A DNA stretch of 64,000 bases from Pratylenchus scribneri (taxonomy: Eukaryota; Nematoda; Chromadorea; Rhabditida; Pratylenchidae), in the NCBI GenBank assembly GCA_030063045.1, contig JAQSEB010000082.1, positions 682,001-746,000 of the forward strand, written 5' to 3'. Of the stretch, positions 30,962 to 42,201 are shown piece by piece (position 1 is the first letter of the stretch; each line of letters opens with the position of its first letter). A program made the position numbers and the translations under genes. Below the pieces are notes generated by a model. It was not told where the DNA came from. It made no database searches and saw nothing but the letters and a program-made list of their open reading frames with translations.

Positions 30962-33900
30962 TTATTCATAGCCAAAAGGCTGCACATCATAATTATCTTT
31001 AATAATCCCTTTTTGACACTTTGTTATATATTTCTTTTCAACCCTTTTACTGTAAATTCTGGAATCTCTCTGTGGATTGATTTTGACATATTCAAATTTA
31101 ACAGACTCTTGATCTAAACCAAAATTTAAAACCATATTTTTGAATTCATCATATTGAAATTTTTGGCAACTCTGGTAATCAAGAGTAATTCCTAAATTTG
31201 CATTACACTATTTATTTAAAAAATTATTAACCTCTCAATTTTAAAATACTCTTTATTTCACCGGTACTTTTATTTTTTAATTGTAATGCAAGTTGTTTGG
31301 CCTATAATAAAATTAATCCTTTTATTATTCTTTATTACTTACTCCCCCACTACAAAATTCCAAAATTTCAAAATCTTTATATTCTTTCATCATTTCGCCA
31401 AGGAAACTACCATTTTTTATTGGTTCTACATCTTTTGGATGTGAAAATATAATCGAGTCAGTATCTTAAATTAAATATTATATAATATAAAATAAAAAAA
31501 ATACCTGTATATAAAATTTTACACCCTGGCGTATTATTTACATCCTCCATATATTTATACAAAACCAAACGAGCTGCACTAGTTGTCCACAAAGACATTA
31601 TCTAAATGTTTATAAATTTAAAAAGTCGATTAAGTGCTATCATCATGAACATACTATATTGCTCGAATTATGTTCTTCGCAATATTCTTTCTTATCTTTG
31701 TAGACTAGTCTCATAGTTGTTTCTGACATTGGCAGTATCATATTAACCTCTTTTGTGTGATCAAATATTAATTTAAAATATTCAGATGGATCAATAATGA
31801 TTTCGCTTTTCGCCAAAGTATTGCGCATTGAAAATTTCCCCCATAATGAATTTAAGCATAATTTGGCAATATGACGTAATCCTGGATTAAATTTGACATT
31901 TTCCAGATCAATTTCTATGCCATATTTTTCTTTATATTCGTTTTTGAAATTTATTTTATCGTCATCCGTTTTCACATTTTCGGGAAAACCACTGGCTTCA
32001 ATTTTTATTTTCAAAAAAAGCCTAAAATTTCATTAAATTATGCATTAGAATTTAACCTTACCTGACATATTCTTTAAACAAGTTACTAGAAAATTTGTTA
32101 TAGTGCCATGCCCGATAAAATTTTTTCACCATATATTTTTTTCTCAATGCTTCTTCTAATTCCATACTGGTAATGGTTGTTGTAAATTCTCGTTCCTTAT
32201 CAGTGTGCGGACATTTGTGTTCTGTTTTTGTATTCTTAAATTCAAAATCTTTGGCACAACGATGACAGAGCGAGAAAAGCATCCTCTGGTCACAACGTAT
32301 GGGTATTACTGGCACCATAAGATTTTTTGGAGGTAAAATTCTGACTTTTAGCAGACCCTTATAGGGAATATCTTCGGGGCAAGTCCATAAAACATCTTCA
32401 TTTTTTGGTATTATAATTTCTGGAATTCCAATAGGGTAACTTAAAATATAATTTTGTTTAAATTATTAATATTTAATACCTTGTATTGTAATTTATAAAA
32501 GGATATAAACTAATTATATCAAACATTGAAAGTTTTTCATTTTCATTAGCTTTTTTATAAAGACATAGAGGTCTAAATTTTAATTCAAGTTTATAACATT
32601 GAAAAAAATTTCTTACCCTGTCCTTCCACCAAAATATGCATCTCTAGGATCTATAGGTCCCATGTCATTTCCAATATCATCAATAAATTCTTTCATTTCC
32701 TTATCTTTTTTCTTTTCTTCATGGACTTCACACTCCCATTTTACATCGACTTTAACCATTTTAGAAATTTCATTAATCCGTATCCAAGTATTTTCATTAT
32801 TTTCTTTCATAGTTTTTCCGTTTATACTTTTATCCCCTGGCTGATAGCATTTTAAACATCCGTGAAAGTTACATCTAAAATAATATAAATAAAAATAACA
32901 TAAATCTTACCCCAAAAATTCTATAGCTCGGTTATCTTTTTCGATATATCCGTCTAATTTATATTTACCAATCCGCATTTCACCACCATTTGCTGCAGTC
33001 TTTATATCTAATTGATGTTTCTTTGAAATCCATTCAAAATATTTCAAAGATGCGGCACTGGCCCGATCATTTCTCTCATATCCACCTAATTTATTTAGTA
33101 CTTATTATTTTAAATGAAAAAACCTTCGGGGACAATGGCTATCGTATTATTAAGTAAGAATTTGGATTTAAATATATTCATTGAAATTCCGGCGATTGTA
33201 GCACTTTTTTCGAATACATCGAATCCGCCTGTTATTTGAAGTAATATTTTTCTCATCTCAATAATTGCTTCAAGCAATATTTCTGTATCATTTGACCCAT
33301 ATTCATATAATTTTTCCGGTAGATAAAATGGCGTGTTTTGATTCTTAAAATACCATTCAATAAATTCCTTTCTATCAGCCAAATTCATTCCATCTGGTAG
33401 ATAATCATCCATTGGGGGTAAACGATCAAGTTTGTTATTATAATTTTCTCGTTTATTAAATAAATAAGGAAAATATAATTTATTTTCAGCCTTTAAATTA
33501 AATGTCTGCTTCAAGTCCTTTAATTTGACATTCATAAGCAAATATGAATCTCGGAAAGTCAGCGAAGAAAAATTCCTTCCAGCCTTGACAGTGAATTCAT
33601 ATATTTTTGAACCAGACATTAGCAAACGAGATGGAGCAATTTTTAATTTGTAAAGGCGTTGAAGAACAAAATGATGATCAAATTTTCCTCCGTAATGCGC
33701 ATATATTAAAGTTTTAAATTCCTGTGAATATCCTTTCAGCACCCATTGTACAAATTCTTCCAAAGGGTCAAGATTCTCCATATCGTCCCATGTTTTGTGT
33801 CTCTCGCTACCACATATTTTACAATTTTCATTAAAAATATCAATACATTGGGTACAAATTATTCTAGCTGAACAGAAATTTACACTATGTTCGAAAATTC

Positions 33901-35462
33901 CCGAATAAGTTTCAACATTTTGAGTAGTTTCAAAGTCATACGCTATTATTCTATATGGTTCCGATGGAGATTGTTTTAAAGGCATTACAAAACAGGAATT
34001 TTTAGGATTATGGATCACACGACATTTTCGGCAATATTTTTCGCCGCAAATATGAGGTTTATTTTTAGTAATTTGATAAACTTTTTCACATTCTTCACAT
34101 TTTTTATATGTAAGACATATTTGGCTTAAATGATGTTCATAGCATTGCTTATTATAATATGTTCTTTTGCATTGTTCACATTTTATTTCAAAGCCTGGCT
34201 CTTTATCACATATTGAAAAATTACTCATATTTGAACACATATAACATCTTGATACACAATTTTTCCGGTGAAGAGCATTACTAAAGGGATTTATAATTTT
34301 AATATAATATTTTTAATTTACGTTGAATAGGTAATTTCACATTCAAAACAATATTTTTTCGTTATTTTGAAAAATTTTGTTACACTTTTTATTACATCGT
34401 AGTGATTTTCAGATAAATATAAAATTATATTATGTTTGCGTGAACGTGGCCCTTTCCATATTGGTTTCAAATACACATTTTCAGATGAAAATATTATTAT
34501 GCGAAATTTTTCGGGATATTCATTATCAAGTAATTGTTGAATTTGAATAATCTCATCTATTCCCGAACTTTTTCCTGGTTTAATATCCATTTTTAATATT
34601 AATTGGTTGACTAGTTCGTTTTGCTTGGCGAGATTTTTATAGAATTTTGCAAATTTTCGGTATTTTGTCTTTGGGTTCAATTCAGAGCATTCTGCATGAA
34701 ACTGTGCCAAGATAATCGCATAATAAAGGCAATTTTCCTCATTTTTTATTTTAATAAGGGCCTTTTCATTGTTGTCCATAAATTTTACTGGCAGTTTTTT
34801 TAAACCGCTGCCTTTTGGAGAGCTAATCGTAGTTATGATTATCCTCATGGGATTAGAAAGCAATGTTACTCTCTTGTCGCTTATATTCAATTTGTCAATT
34901 TCTTCCATAATAACTTCTACGTTGTTATGCTTTCTATCCCTAGTAGGGATGGCTATGGGCGTTTCAAGACCCTTTCCCATTATTAGCATGGAAAAAACGG
35001 AAACCTGAAAAATTATTTCTGAATAAAATTTTTTCTTACTTCTTTTCCAAAAGAATTTGATTTGGAATAAGCTGTATCAATTAAATTTTCGAATATTTCT
35101 TTCAATTTTTCTTCGGGGAATGATATAGCATTTTCCAAAACGAATTCGGTTACGAAATAGCCGGTCGAAAATCGTTTAAAGCGTCCTTCGTGATGGCTTA
35201 TTTCGCGATATGATTCGTTGTTTAATTTTTGAAGATCAGAATCCGATTTACTTCTTTTCAATTTATTATTGGAAGAAGAAAGTTGTTCATTTTTAAAGGT
35301 CAAAAGATCGGAATCGGAATAGAATCTTTTTAATTTACTTAAGGGTATTTTTATAGTTGGAATAGAAAGTTGTTCTTTTGGAAGATGTGGATCCGAATAA
35401 GATTTTTTAATTTTTTTTGATGGTATTTCATTTGATGGAGAATGTTTCCTTTTTGTAGTCAT
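30962..35462 (-). CDS. Protein-primed family B DNA polymerase, 12 exons
   Basis: Replicates the element. Exons 35040-35462, 34322-35004, 33124-34280, 32911-33085, 32617-32874, 32480-32572, 32062-32439, 31655-32021, 31505-31601, 31343-31464, 31232-31301 and 30962-31191 sum to 4053 nt, about 1350 residues, with every phase consistent. In order: a Ser/Lys-rich N-terminus; the conserved Polinton N-terminal region (ENCLYYAIILAQFH, NIILYLSENHYDVI); Cys-rich zinc region (33950-34240); exonuclease motif Exo I (YDFETT) and later exonuclease motifs; EFLGCNFHGC; palm motif A (DIISLYP); motif B region (LCLNSLWGKF); motif C (YTDTDSI), whose codons span an intron. It appears intact. The number of introns is unusual beside the intronless virion genes. 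Confidence 0.93.
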
Positions 35463-35639
35463 TAAATAATCAATTAATTAAATATTAATATAAAAATAAA
35501 ATAATAATAATAAAATTAATATAATAATAATAAAATTAATATAATGATAATAAAATAATAATAATAAAATTTAATTTTAATAATTTTTATAATGATTTTG
35601 AGCCTCGATTTGGAGCTCCTTTTATAGGCCGCTAGAAAA

Positions 35640-36115
35640 CCGGTTTTAATATAAAATCAGCGAAGCGTATCAAATAAAACCATTGAAGCGGAAAATTTAA
35701 TTAAATTTGCTTGGAAAACCAGTTTTAAGGAGGAAAATCATCGAAGCGTATCCAAATAAAACCATTGAAGCGTAAAATTTAATTAAATTTGGATTGGAAA
35801 ACTCGTTATGAAATCAATGAAGCGTGACCAATTAGGCAAAACTGGTTGTAAAATCAGTGAAGCGTGACCAAAACCCAATTAGACAAAACCGGTTGTAAAA
35901 TCAGTGAAGCGTGACCAAAAACCAATTAGACAAAACCGGTTGTAAAATCAGTGAAGCGTGACCAAAAACCAATTAGGCAAAACCGGTTGTAAAATCAGTG
36001 AAGCGTGACCAAAATTCCATTTTATAAACCGGTTTTTAATGGAAATCGGTGAAGCATATCCTAAATCCAATTAAATAAACCGGTTTTTAATGGAAAATCA
36101 ATGAAGCGTATCCGA
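35640..36115. repeat. GAAGCG-bearing tandem repeats between divergent genes
   Basis: Tandem units centred on AATCAGTGAAGCGTGACC, with a 47-bp period for the best copies (35861, 35908, 35955, 36002) and looser copies on both sides (TCGAAGCGTATCC, TGAAGCGGAAAA). About a dozen GAAGC(G/A) cores occur. Each unit also has AAACCGGTT, a short palindrome. The terminal repeats of the element contain the related AGCGAAGCGGAATC. The array lies between the polymerase start (minus) and a + strand gene, so it could be a replication or promoter control region. Confidence 0.85.
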
Positions 36116-36144
36116 AAACCGGATTTTATAGGGGATGAATGGGG

Positions 36145-36153
36145 TATATAAAG
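36145..36153 (+). promoter_or_regulatory. TATA box before 71-residue gene
   Basis: TATATAAAG, 82 bases before the ATG at 36236 and directly beyond the tandem repeat array. Confidence 0.55.
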
Positions 36154-36235
36154 AGATTAAAATTGCTGTAATTTTATATTATTTAAAATAAATAATTTAT
36201 ACAATTTAAATTAATTTTTAATTTTATTATTTTAA

Positions 36236-36582
36236 ATGGCTTCTCAAGAAACAACTGAAATAAAGGAGAATCCAAAATTTAATAACAATGTCAACACCGA
36301 TTGGCTCCTCTTAATGCCTAGAAGCCTGTAATATATTAGCAAAATTTAATTAATTTTTATTAAATTTATATTAGTTATATTTTTTTTCTCTGCAATACTT
36401 GCAGGCAAATCATTTATCAGAATAAAAATTTAATAGAGGATACCGGCGATGGTTGTAGAGTAAAAAATAAAAATAAATTTAAAATAAAATTTAAAAATAA
36501 AAATTTAAAATAGGTAACAATCACGATGTGCAATTTTTGCCGTACAAAAAACAAAGGAGTGGCAAACCTTATGAAAAAATAA
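36236..36582 (+). CDS. Small spliced CxxC protein, unknown
   Basis: Three exons (36236-36327, 36405-36459, 36514-36582) add to 216 nt, giving 71 residues. Contains TDWLLLMPRSLQIIYQNK and a C-terminal TMCNFCRTKNKG with one CxxC. All introns are GT-AG and the frame is consistent. No family recognised. Being small, the model rests on splice signals and the upstream TATA box. Confidence 0.45.
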
Positions 36583-37671
36583 AATATATATTTGTAAATT
36601 TTTCAAAATTTTATTTCTAAAATTATGATAAATTTTTAAATCGAAAAATCTCTATTTATTAGAAAACTAGCTCAGGGTCGCCTCTTTGGGGCACAGAGAA
36701 TTTGTTTGAGAAAATAAAAAAGTTGAAAAAATATTAGGTATTAGCTGCCTTTGCTTTATATCTAAAGCCGCAATTAACTCTTCTATAACTACATAAAAAA
36801 GAAAAAAGCCATTTACAAAACTGCATATTTCATGGCCAAACTTAAATTTAATCAATTAATATCACCTTCATCATTAGTACTACCCAATATTTGATATTTC
36901 CATAATCAAAATCTTATATCACCAAAGCAGCCATAATTTATTATTGACCAAGCTGCGCATCACTTCCCCTCAATCAAAGAAGCCACCATCACTCCCCCTC
37001 AATCAAAAACCTATTTAGTATTTAGCCTGTCATGATCATCATTCATCACCCTCGAAAAAACTCTAGTAAACATAACCAGCTAATCCATCTTCAAAAATAT
37101 AAAGAAAATTAGGTAATATTCAAAATTTACTGCCACACAAAAATATATACTAAAATTACATATTGGATAGTTCACGAAATCTGTCCCGCGTCCGCGTCCC
37201 AATCATTTATTTTTCCCTTTTAAAGGTTATTAATAACATATTTATTTTAAGCCTAGATTGCAATTAAATATTGATTAAAATTAAAATTAATTTTCAAAAT
37301 CCTCTACTTTAATAGCTCGGTGTTGCTCGACTTGTTGCGCGATCACAATTCACAAATTGGCAATTGGTGCGAAATTGTCAATGAAAATCAGGTTTTATAT
37401 ACCATAAATAACAAAATGAAAAATATTTTATTATCAAAAATATGCCAATGGCCACATTCGAATCATTCAAAAGTCAATACATAATTGACGAGAACGGCCC
37501 ATTCTACATCTCAAATTGAATTTAAACTTTCGCATTCAAGAATAAGCCAACTCCAAATTCATTAGGTTAGTTGGAAAGGTAAAAACTGGCTCATCGGCCA
37601 CCAAAACCGGAAGTTTTTTTGTTGCAATTATTTAATAATATACATCAATATTTATTATTTTATTAATAAGA
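36583..37671. other. Maverick right arm, no gene recognised
   Basis: AT-rich DNA with a few short open frames lacking ATG starts, domains or splice support. It lies between the small CxxC gene and the TRAPPC4-like remnant. Base composition is slightly less AT-rich than the virion block. Confidence 0.5.
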
Positions 37672-38393
37672 ATGACCATTTATCATGTTTTGGTGATTAA
37701 TCGAGCAGGGCTGCTGATTTATGATTGGGAAAATCGCCGATCATTGACCCCCAAATCATCCCTTAGACTGCCAATGAGAAAATAATTCCTGCCAATATTT
37801 TCCATTCACTCTACACAATTGCATCACAACTTAGTCCGGTTCAAAAAAGTTCGGGTGTTGAAGTGTTGGAAACAATTCAATTCAGGTTAAATATTTAATT
37901 TCAATTAATATTTAATTGAGAATTTTATTTAAATTTGATGAAAAAATAGATTTTAACAGTAGTAGTTCGGCCTAGTCCCCCCCAAAACTATACACAATCG
38001 ATAAATTTGGTCAAGACGCATCGAATTGTATATATTTCGGCATGGATTGATCAAAAATTAAGATTCACCTTTTAAACCTTTTTGATTTCTTGGTTCAAAA
38101 TAAGTCAAAATTTGTTAAATCTATGCAAAATCATAATAAGAAGAAGCATCTTGACGAGATCTATCGGTTTGGTATAGTGTTTGAGGATCTAGGACAAAGC
38201 ATTAAACCGAAATCTTTGCAATTTTATTTCCTTTAATTAATAAATAAAATTAAGGCTGCAATGTTTTCAATCAATCAATGGCATAAAATTTGTTATGCTT
38301 AGTGCAAATTTAAATAAGCAAAATGTCGAATCATTATTGAGGAAAATATACGAACTTTATGCCGATTTTGCACTCAAATATATTAATTAAATC
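37672..38393 (+). pseudogene. TRAPPC4 (Trs23)-like gene remnant
   Basis: TRAPPC4 is a subunit of the TRAPP tethering complex of the secretory pathway. Three pieces match it in order: the N-terminus at 37672 (MTIYHVLVINRAGLLIYDW), the central longin segment at 37767-37885 (TANEKIIPANIFHSLYTIAS, then SSGVEVLET), and after a 369-bp intron 38255-38384 ([30 protein letters not shown]). The middle PDZ-like part of the protein (about 80 residues) is absent, no donor site is seen after the first piece, and the last piece reaches a stop without the usual C-terminus. An in-phase open stretch after an acceptor at 38515 does not resemble the family. So this looks like a decayed captured host gene. Confidence 0.65.
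37975..38215 (-). repeat. Dispersed repeat within TRAPPC4-like intron
   Basis: GGTCAAGACGCATCGAATTG and following sequence align, inverted, with 9980-10145 in host intergenic DNA (TACAATGCGTCTTGACC). Both also contain AGGACAAA-CATTAAACC-like sequence. A host repeat inside the element supports host origin of this arm or a later insertion. Confidence 0.5.
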
Positions 38394-38914
38394 ATATTTG
38401 CCCTTCATTCTTATATTTTCAATTTACCAAAATTAAGAGTCAAAATTTCTGAAGGAAAATTATATATTTATATTCCCAATTAAATTGCAATTGATTCCAT
38501 TCTTTTTTGTCAGGTACACAAATTTTGGCGAATGTTGGAAAATGTCAATAAAAAATCAAGGCGAAGTGCATACGAATTGCCGGAGAGAATTTACTGGCCA
38601 AACATGAATAAATAAAAAATAAATCAACACATAAAAATTGACAAATTTTTCCCTCATTTTTTATCTTTTTTTAGAATAATGTATGTACAAAATTTACAAT
38701 ATTTTTTTTGAGGGAATTTTTTTGAATTTTTTTGTTTTAATGTTTTTAGCCAAAAATTTTTGTTTTTTTTTAGTTTTTTTGTAAATATTTTAATAATTTT
38801 ATTATTTTTTTAATAAAATTATTAATTTTTATTATTTTTAGCTAAAATTTTTTTATTTTAAAATTTTTTTAGAATTTTTATTTTTTGATTAAATGTAAAA
38901 ATTCAAAAATTCCC

Positions 38915-39909
38915 TCATTTCATATGAATATTCAAATTTATTGGAGGGAGAATGGTGCGTATAAATTGTGGTGGTGGTGGTGGAGGGAAAAAGACTGGTG
39001 GAGGAAAAAATCCGGGAGCTGGATAAAAGTTTGGCTGGTTGAATGGTGGTGGGCCAAATGCCGGTGGAGGCAAAAGGGGAGGAATATTGTGCCGGAAGAA
39101 CGGAGGTGGCGGCCGCCGACAAGGCCATGGCCTACGCACATTCAAAAATGATGGCCGAGGCCGAGGCTGATATGGAGGAGGCGGGGATGGAGGAGGTGGA
39201 CGCCGTGCAGGCGGCACTTGTCCCACAGGCCTTTCAGGATCCGGAGGCGGTTGAACCCCAGGAACTTCCCCTTGATGGCGAGGGTTAGGCTTTAAGAATT
39301 AAGAAAGAATTTAATTCTAGGATTAAATTTCTATCTTTAATTCTTACTTCAGCCTCGCCAAGGGATGGTGCCGGGGCTGCCTCCTGGGCCTGGGGGGCCG
39401 GGGCTGCCTCCTGGGCCTGGGGGGCCGGGGATGCCTGAGGGGGTGGGAGTGCCTGGGGGGCCGGGATTGCCAGGGGGGCCTGTGGTGGAGCCTCGATTGC
39501 CACCTTTAAGCAATAAATCTATTAAATGCCTCGAGCTTTAATAAATTTATCACTTATGTTTTCAACAGGCGCCACCAAAAATGGAGGAGGATTTGGAGGA
39601 GGCGGAAGTCGGAACTAAAAATTTTAATTTTTTACTCATTATTCCAACCATCTCCTGCTGATCCGGTGGTGGCCCATCCTCCTCCATTTGCTCCTGTTCC
39701 TCACCCTCGTCGGCCTCATCTGTGGATTCCCCGGCCTCCGGAATTCCGTTGAGCCTCTTCCAAATACGGAGTTGTCGGGGGTCAGTTGGGGCCTTTCGGG
39801 GGTGGGGGGACATTGGCCTAGGCTTCAATTTTATTCTGAGGGGTGGACAAATCCCCGGAGGGGACATGGGTTCGGGACAATTTGTTGGGGAAGTTTTGAT
39901 GGATTCCAT
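38915..39909 (-). CDS. Proline-rich protein with acidic segment
   Basis: Four exons (39649-39909, 39567-39614, 39348-39503, 38915-39289) sum to 840 nt, giving 279 residues, all introns in phase 0. The N-terminal exon is Pro/Arg-rich and then acidic (GESTDEADEGEEQEQMEEDG). The second and third are Pro/Ala/Gln-rich with a duplicated PAPQAQEAA. The last is very Pro-rich (PPPPSPPPPYQPRPRP, FFPPPVFFPPPPPP) with hydrophobic spacing. No domain recognised; it looks disordered, possibly a partner for SH3/WW-type modules. One exon read in another frame resembles a collagen Gly-X-Y repeat, but the splice phases do not support that frame. A TATA box lies upstream. Confidence 0.6.
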
Positions 39910-40001
39910 GGAATTGGAGAAGAATTGGGAGGGGGAGTTTGGGGGGATGGAAAGGGGCTTTTTGGAATGAATGAGTGAATTGGGGTGAGTGAGCAAATGG
40001 G

Positions 40002-40008
40002 TTTTATA
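40002..40008 (-). promoter_or_regulatory. TATA box for proline-rich gene
   Basis: TATAAAA on the minus strand, 92 bases before the ATG at 39909, next to a GGGGGG run. Confidence 0.45.
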
Positions 40009-40019
40009 CCCCCCAAATT

Positions 40020-40500
40020 TTGGCCATATGATCCAGTTTTTACTTGGCCTAGATTGGCCTTCCCGTTTTTGTTTGCCATTTTGCCCATCCAATCCGATTT
40101 TGCCCAACCAATCCGGAATTTTTGGCCCAGATTAATTTTGGTCATTTTCCATCCAATTTTTTACGTTCCCCTTTCCAAATTAATTTTGTTACATGGCCTA
40201 GATTGGCCCAGATATGATTTGGGCCATTTATTCCTTTTTTGTTTGCCATTTTGCCCAACCAATCCGATTTTGCCCAACCAATCCGGAATTTTTGGCCCAG
40301 ATTAATTTTGGTCATTTTCCATCCAATTTTTTACGTTCCCCTTTCCAAATTAATTTTGTTACATGGCCTAGATTGGCCCAGATATGATTTGGGCCATTTA
40401 TTCCTTTTTTGTTTGCCATTTTGCCCAACCAATCCGATTTTGCCCAACCAATCCGGAATTTTTCGCCCAGATTAATTTTGATCATTTTCCAAATCCCACA
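40020..40500. repeat. 180-bp tandem repeat in Maverick right arm
   Basis: About 2.7 copies with a 180-bp period. The segment starting ACATGGCCTAGATTGGCCC occurs at 40190 and again at 40370. Within each unit, TTGCCCAACCAATCCG is itself repeated. It accounts for the similar open frames found here on both strands. Confidence 0.85.
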
Positions 40501-40879
40501 ATGCCCAAAACGGGACATTTAATTAATTTTTATTCTTTATTCAATCCAGCAAATTGCCCAAAACAAACAGATTTGCACAATTCGTACAAATAATCCCGTT
40601 TGGCATTGGGAATCGTCCACTGGGCTTGAAAACAAATAGAAAAATTCTAATGCCCAAAATTATCCGTATATATTATAGGGCAAAAGAATAATTAGTATTC
40701 ATTCCTTAAATTTTATTTCTATCCATAATATATTAAATTGAATTATAGTCGACTTTTTATCATATTTTTAATCCTGAATTTACAGAAAGGAATTATTCTT
40801 CCAAATATTTAGCATTTTTATTCGTCCAAGCATTTTGTGTTTTTATTCTTCAAAACATTTTGTTTTTTGTCTTCGACAA

Positions 40880-42154
40880 ATGTTCCGTTCTATTGAAAGT
40901 CTTGTAGGAGTTGGAAATGACAATAGCAATGGCGAAATCAATGTTCAAAATATGGCACCTACTCCTCCAATGTTTCAACCACAAATTTGCGCCCAAAATA
41001 GTTCAAATCCAATTCAAAATCAATCGCCAATTCCTGCGATTGATTGGCAACAAATAACAGCATTTTCTCGTGATTTTTGACAAATTTTCATTCATTTTTG
41101 TTATTTTATAGAAAATTTGAGCAAAGAAATTCGTCGACCTCGAACCAAATTCACCCCTCATCAATTGGCCGAGTTGGAAAAATCATTTCAGAATAATCAA
41201 TATTTGTCCAAAGAAATTTGCAAGGAATTGGCCAAGAATTTGCAAATTCCAGAAAATGTGAAATTTGATTAAAATTTTAAATAATTTTTATTCATTTAGT
41301 TGGTGAAATCGTGGTTTAACAGAAAGCGCTATCGAATAAGGAAAAAATTGAAAAAGGAAGGTGGGCAATAAAAAAGAAAAATTGAGAAAAACCAAAATTC
41401 TGATTTTATTGCTTTTTTTTATTTGAGCCCATACATAAATAAAATTAATTCATTAAACATTGATTAAATTTTTTTAATTAGTGAGGCGTCGATTCCAAAA
41501 TGAATATATTTATGAAATTATTCAATTTTTGCCCTTGAATTATCTTATTGTATTCTGTCTAACAAACTCTGTACTGTATACTTTGGCCAAAAAAAGGGCT
41601 CAAAAAGTGCATGAAAAGTTGAATTCTCTATATTTTGACGCCATTTCCAATCTGGCCAGTTGGTTGGGGCAATGGGCTATGCAAATGGAGGAACTCCGTG
41701 CTAGTATTAACCCAAATTTATCGAATGTTTTTGGACAATTAATGGATTTTTTTCCATTAATTGAAGATTTTACAGACAGAATGACTAAAGTATTTGGGAT
41801 TTGTAATTGTTCTTTTCGATAATAATTAAATCCCAGGTTATTGAGACGGATCGTGTCGACAACATTCTCAATCGTTTTAATTTCCCCCTGGCTTTCCAAA
41901 ATAAATTATGCCAAATTCGTTCAACACGCGTTGAGCAAGCATTGGCACCTGCCAAATTTGAAATAAGCCAGTGGCGTTGGGAAATTAATTCAAATTGGCA
42001 GCGAATAGCCGGGCTTTTTGGTAGATTTTTAAGCAGAAAATTAATAATTTGATAAATTGAATCTAATTTAGCACATTATGTCTACGATCGTGATATAACA
42101 ATATGTGAGAATTTGCTCGAACAGGTGGCAAATCACTTGAATCCTCAAGCATAA
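40880..42154 (+). CDS. Homeodomain protein joined to F-box-like region
   Basis: Six exons (40880-41069, 41112-41257, 41300-41360, 41482-41789, 41837-42020, 42072-42154) total 972 nt, 323 residues, in one frame. Residues about 68-130 are a divergent engrailed/Hox-type homeodomain (RRPRTKFTPHQLAELEKSFQ, then SWFNRKRYRIRKK). The recognition helix has WFNRKR in place of WFQNRR, so one residue is missing near position 50. Exon 4 continues with an F-box-like stretch (NEYIYEIIQFLPLNYLIVF) and a helical region. Exon 4 has no ATG ahead of the F-box-like part and an in-frame stop just upstream, so it must be reached by splicing; the homeodomain exon fits in phase. The stop lies 48 bases from the right terminal repeat. 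If the join is wrong there are two genes. Confidence 0.6.
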
Positions 42155-42201
42155 AAGACAAATTGAAAGAAAAAGCTTTTTGAATAATTTCTTTTTTAAT
42201 C

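Noticed and set aside
28949..35462. Herpes gB-like fusogen known from some nematode Mavericks
   Set aside because: The only membrane protein found is 294 residues with no fusion-loop-type or gB-like features. No longer candidate frame exists in the element.
36667..36855. Minus-strand 62-residue open frame
   Set aside because: Needs a TTG start, has no splice or promoter support and no recognisable motif.
39348..39503. Collagen-like Gly-X-Y reading
   Set aside because: It is in a different frame from the one that the phase-0 splice sites connect, and flanking exons are not collagen-like. Kept only as a hint of origin.
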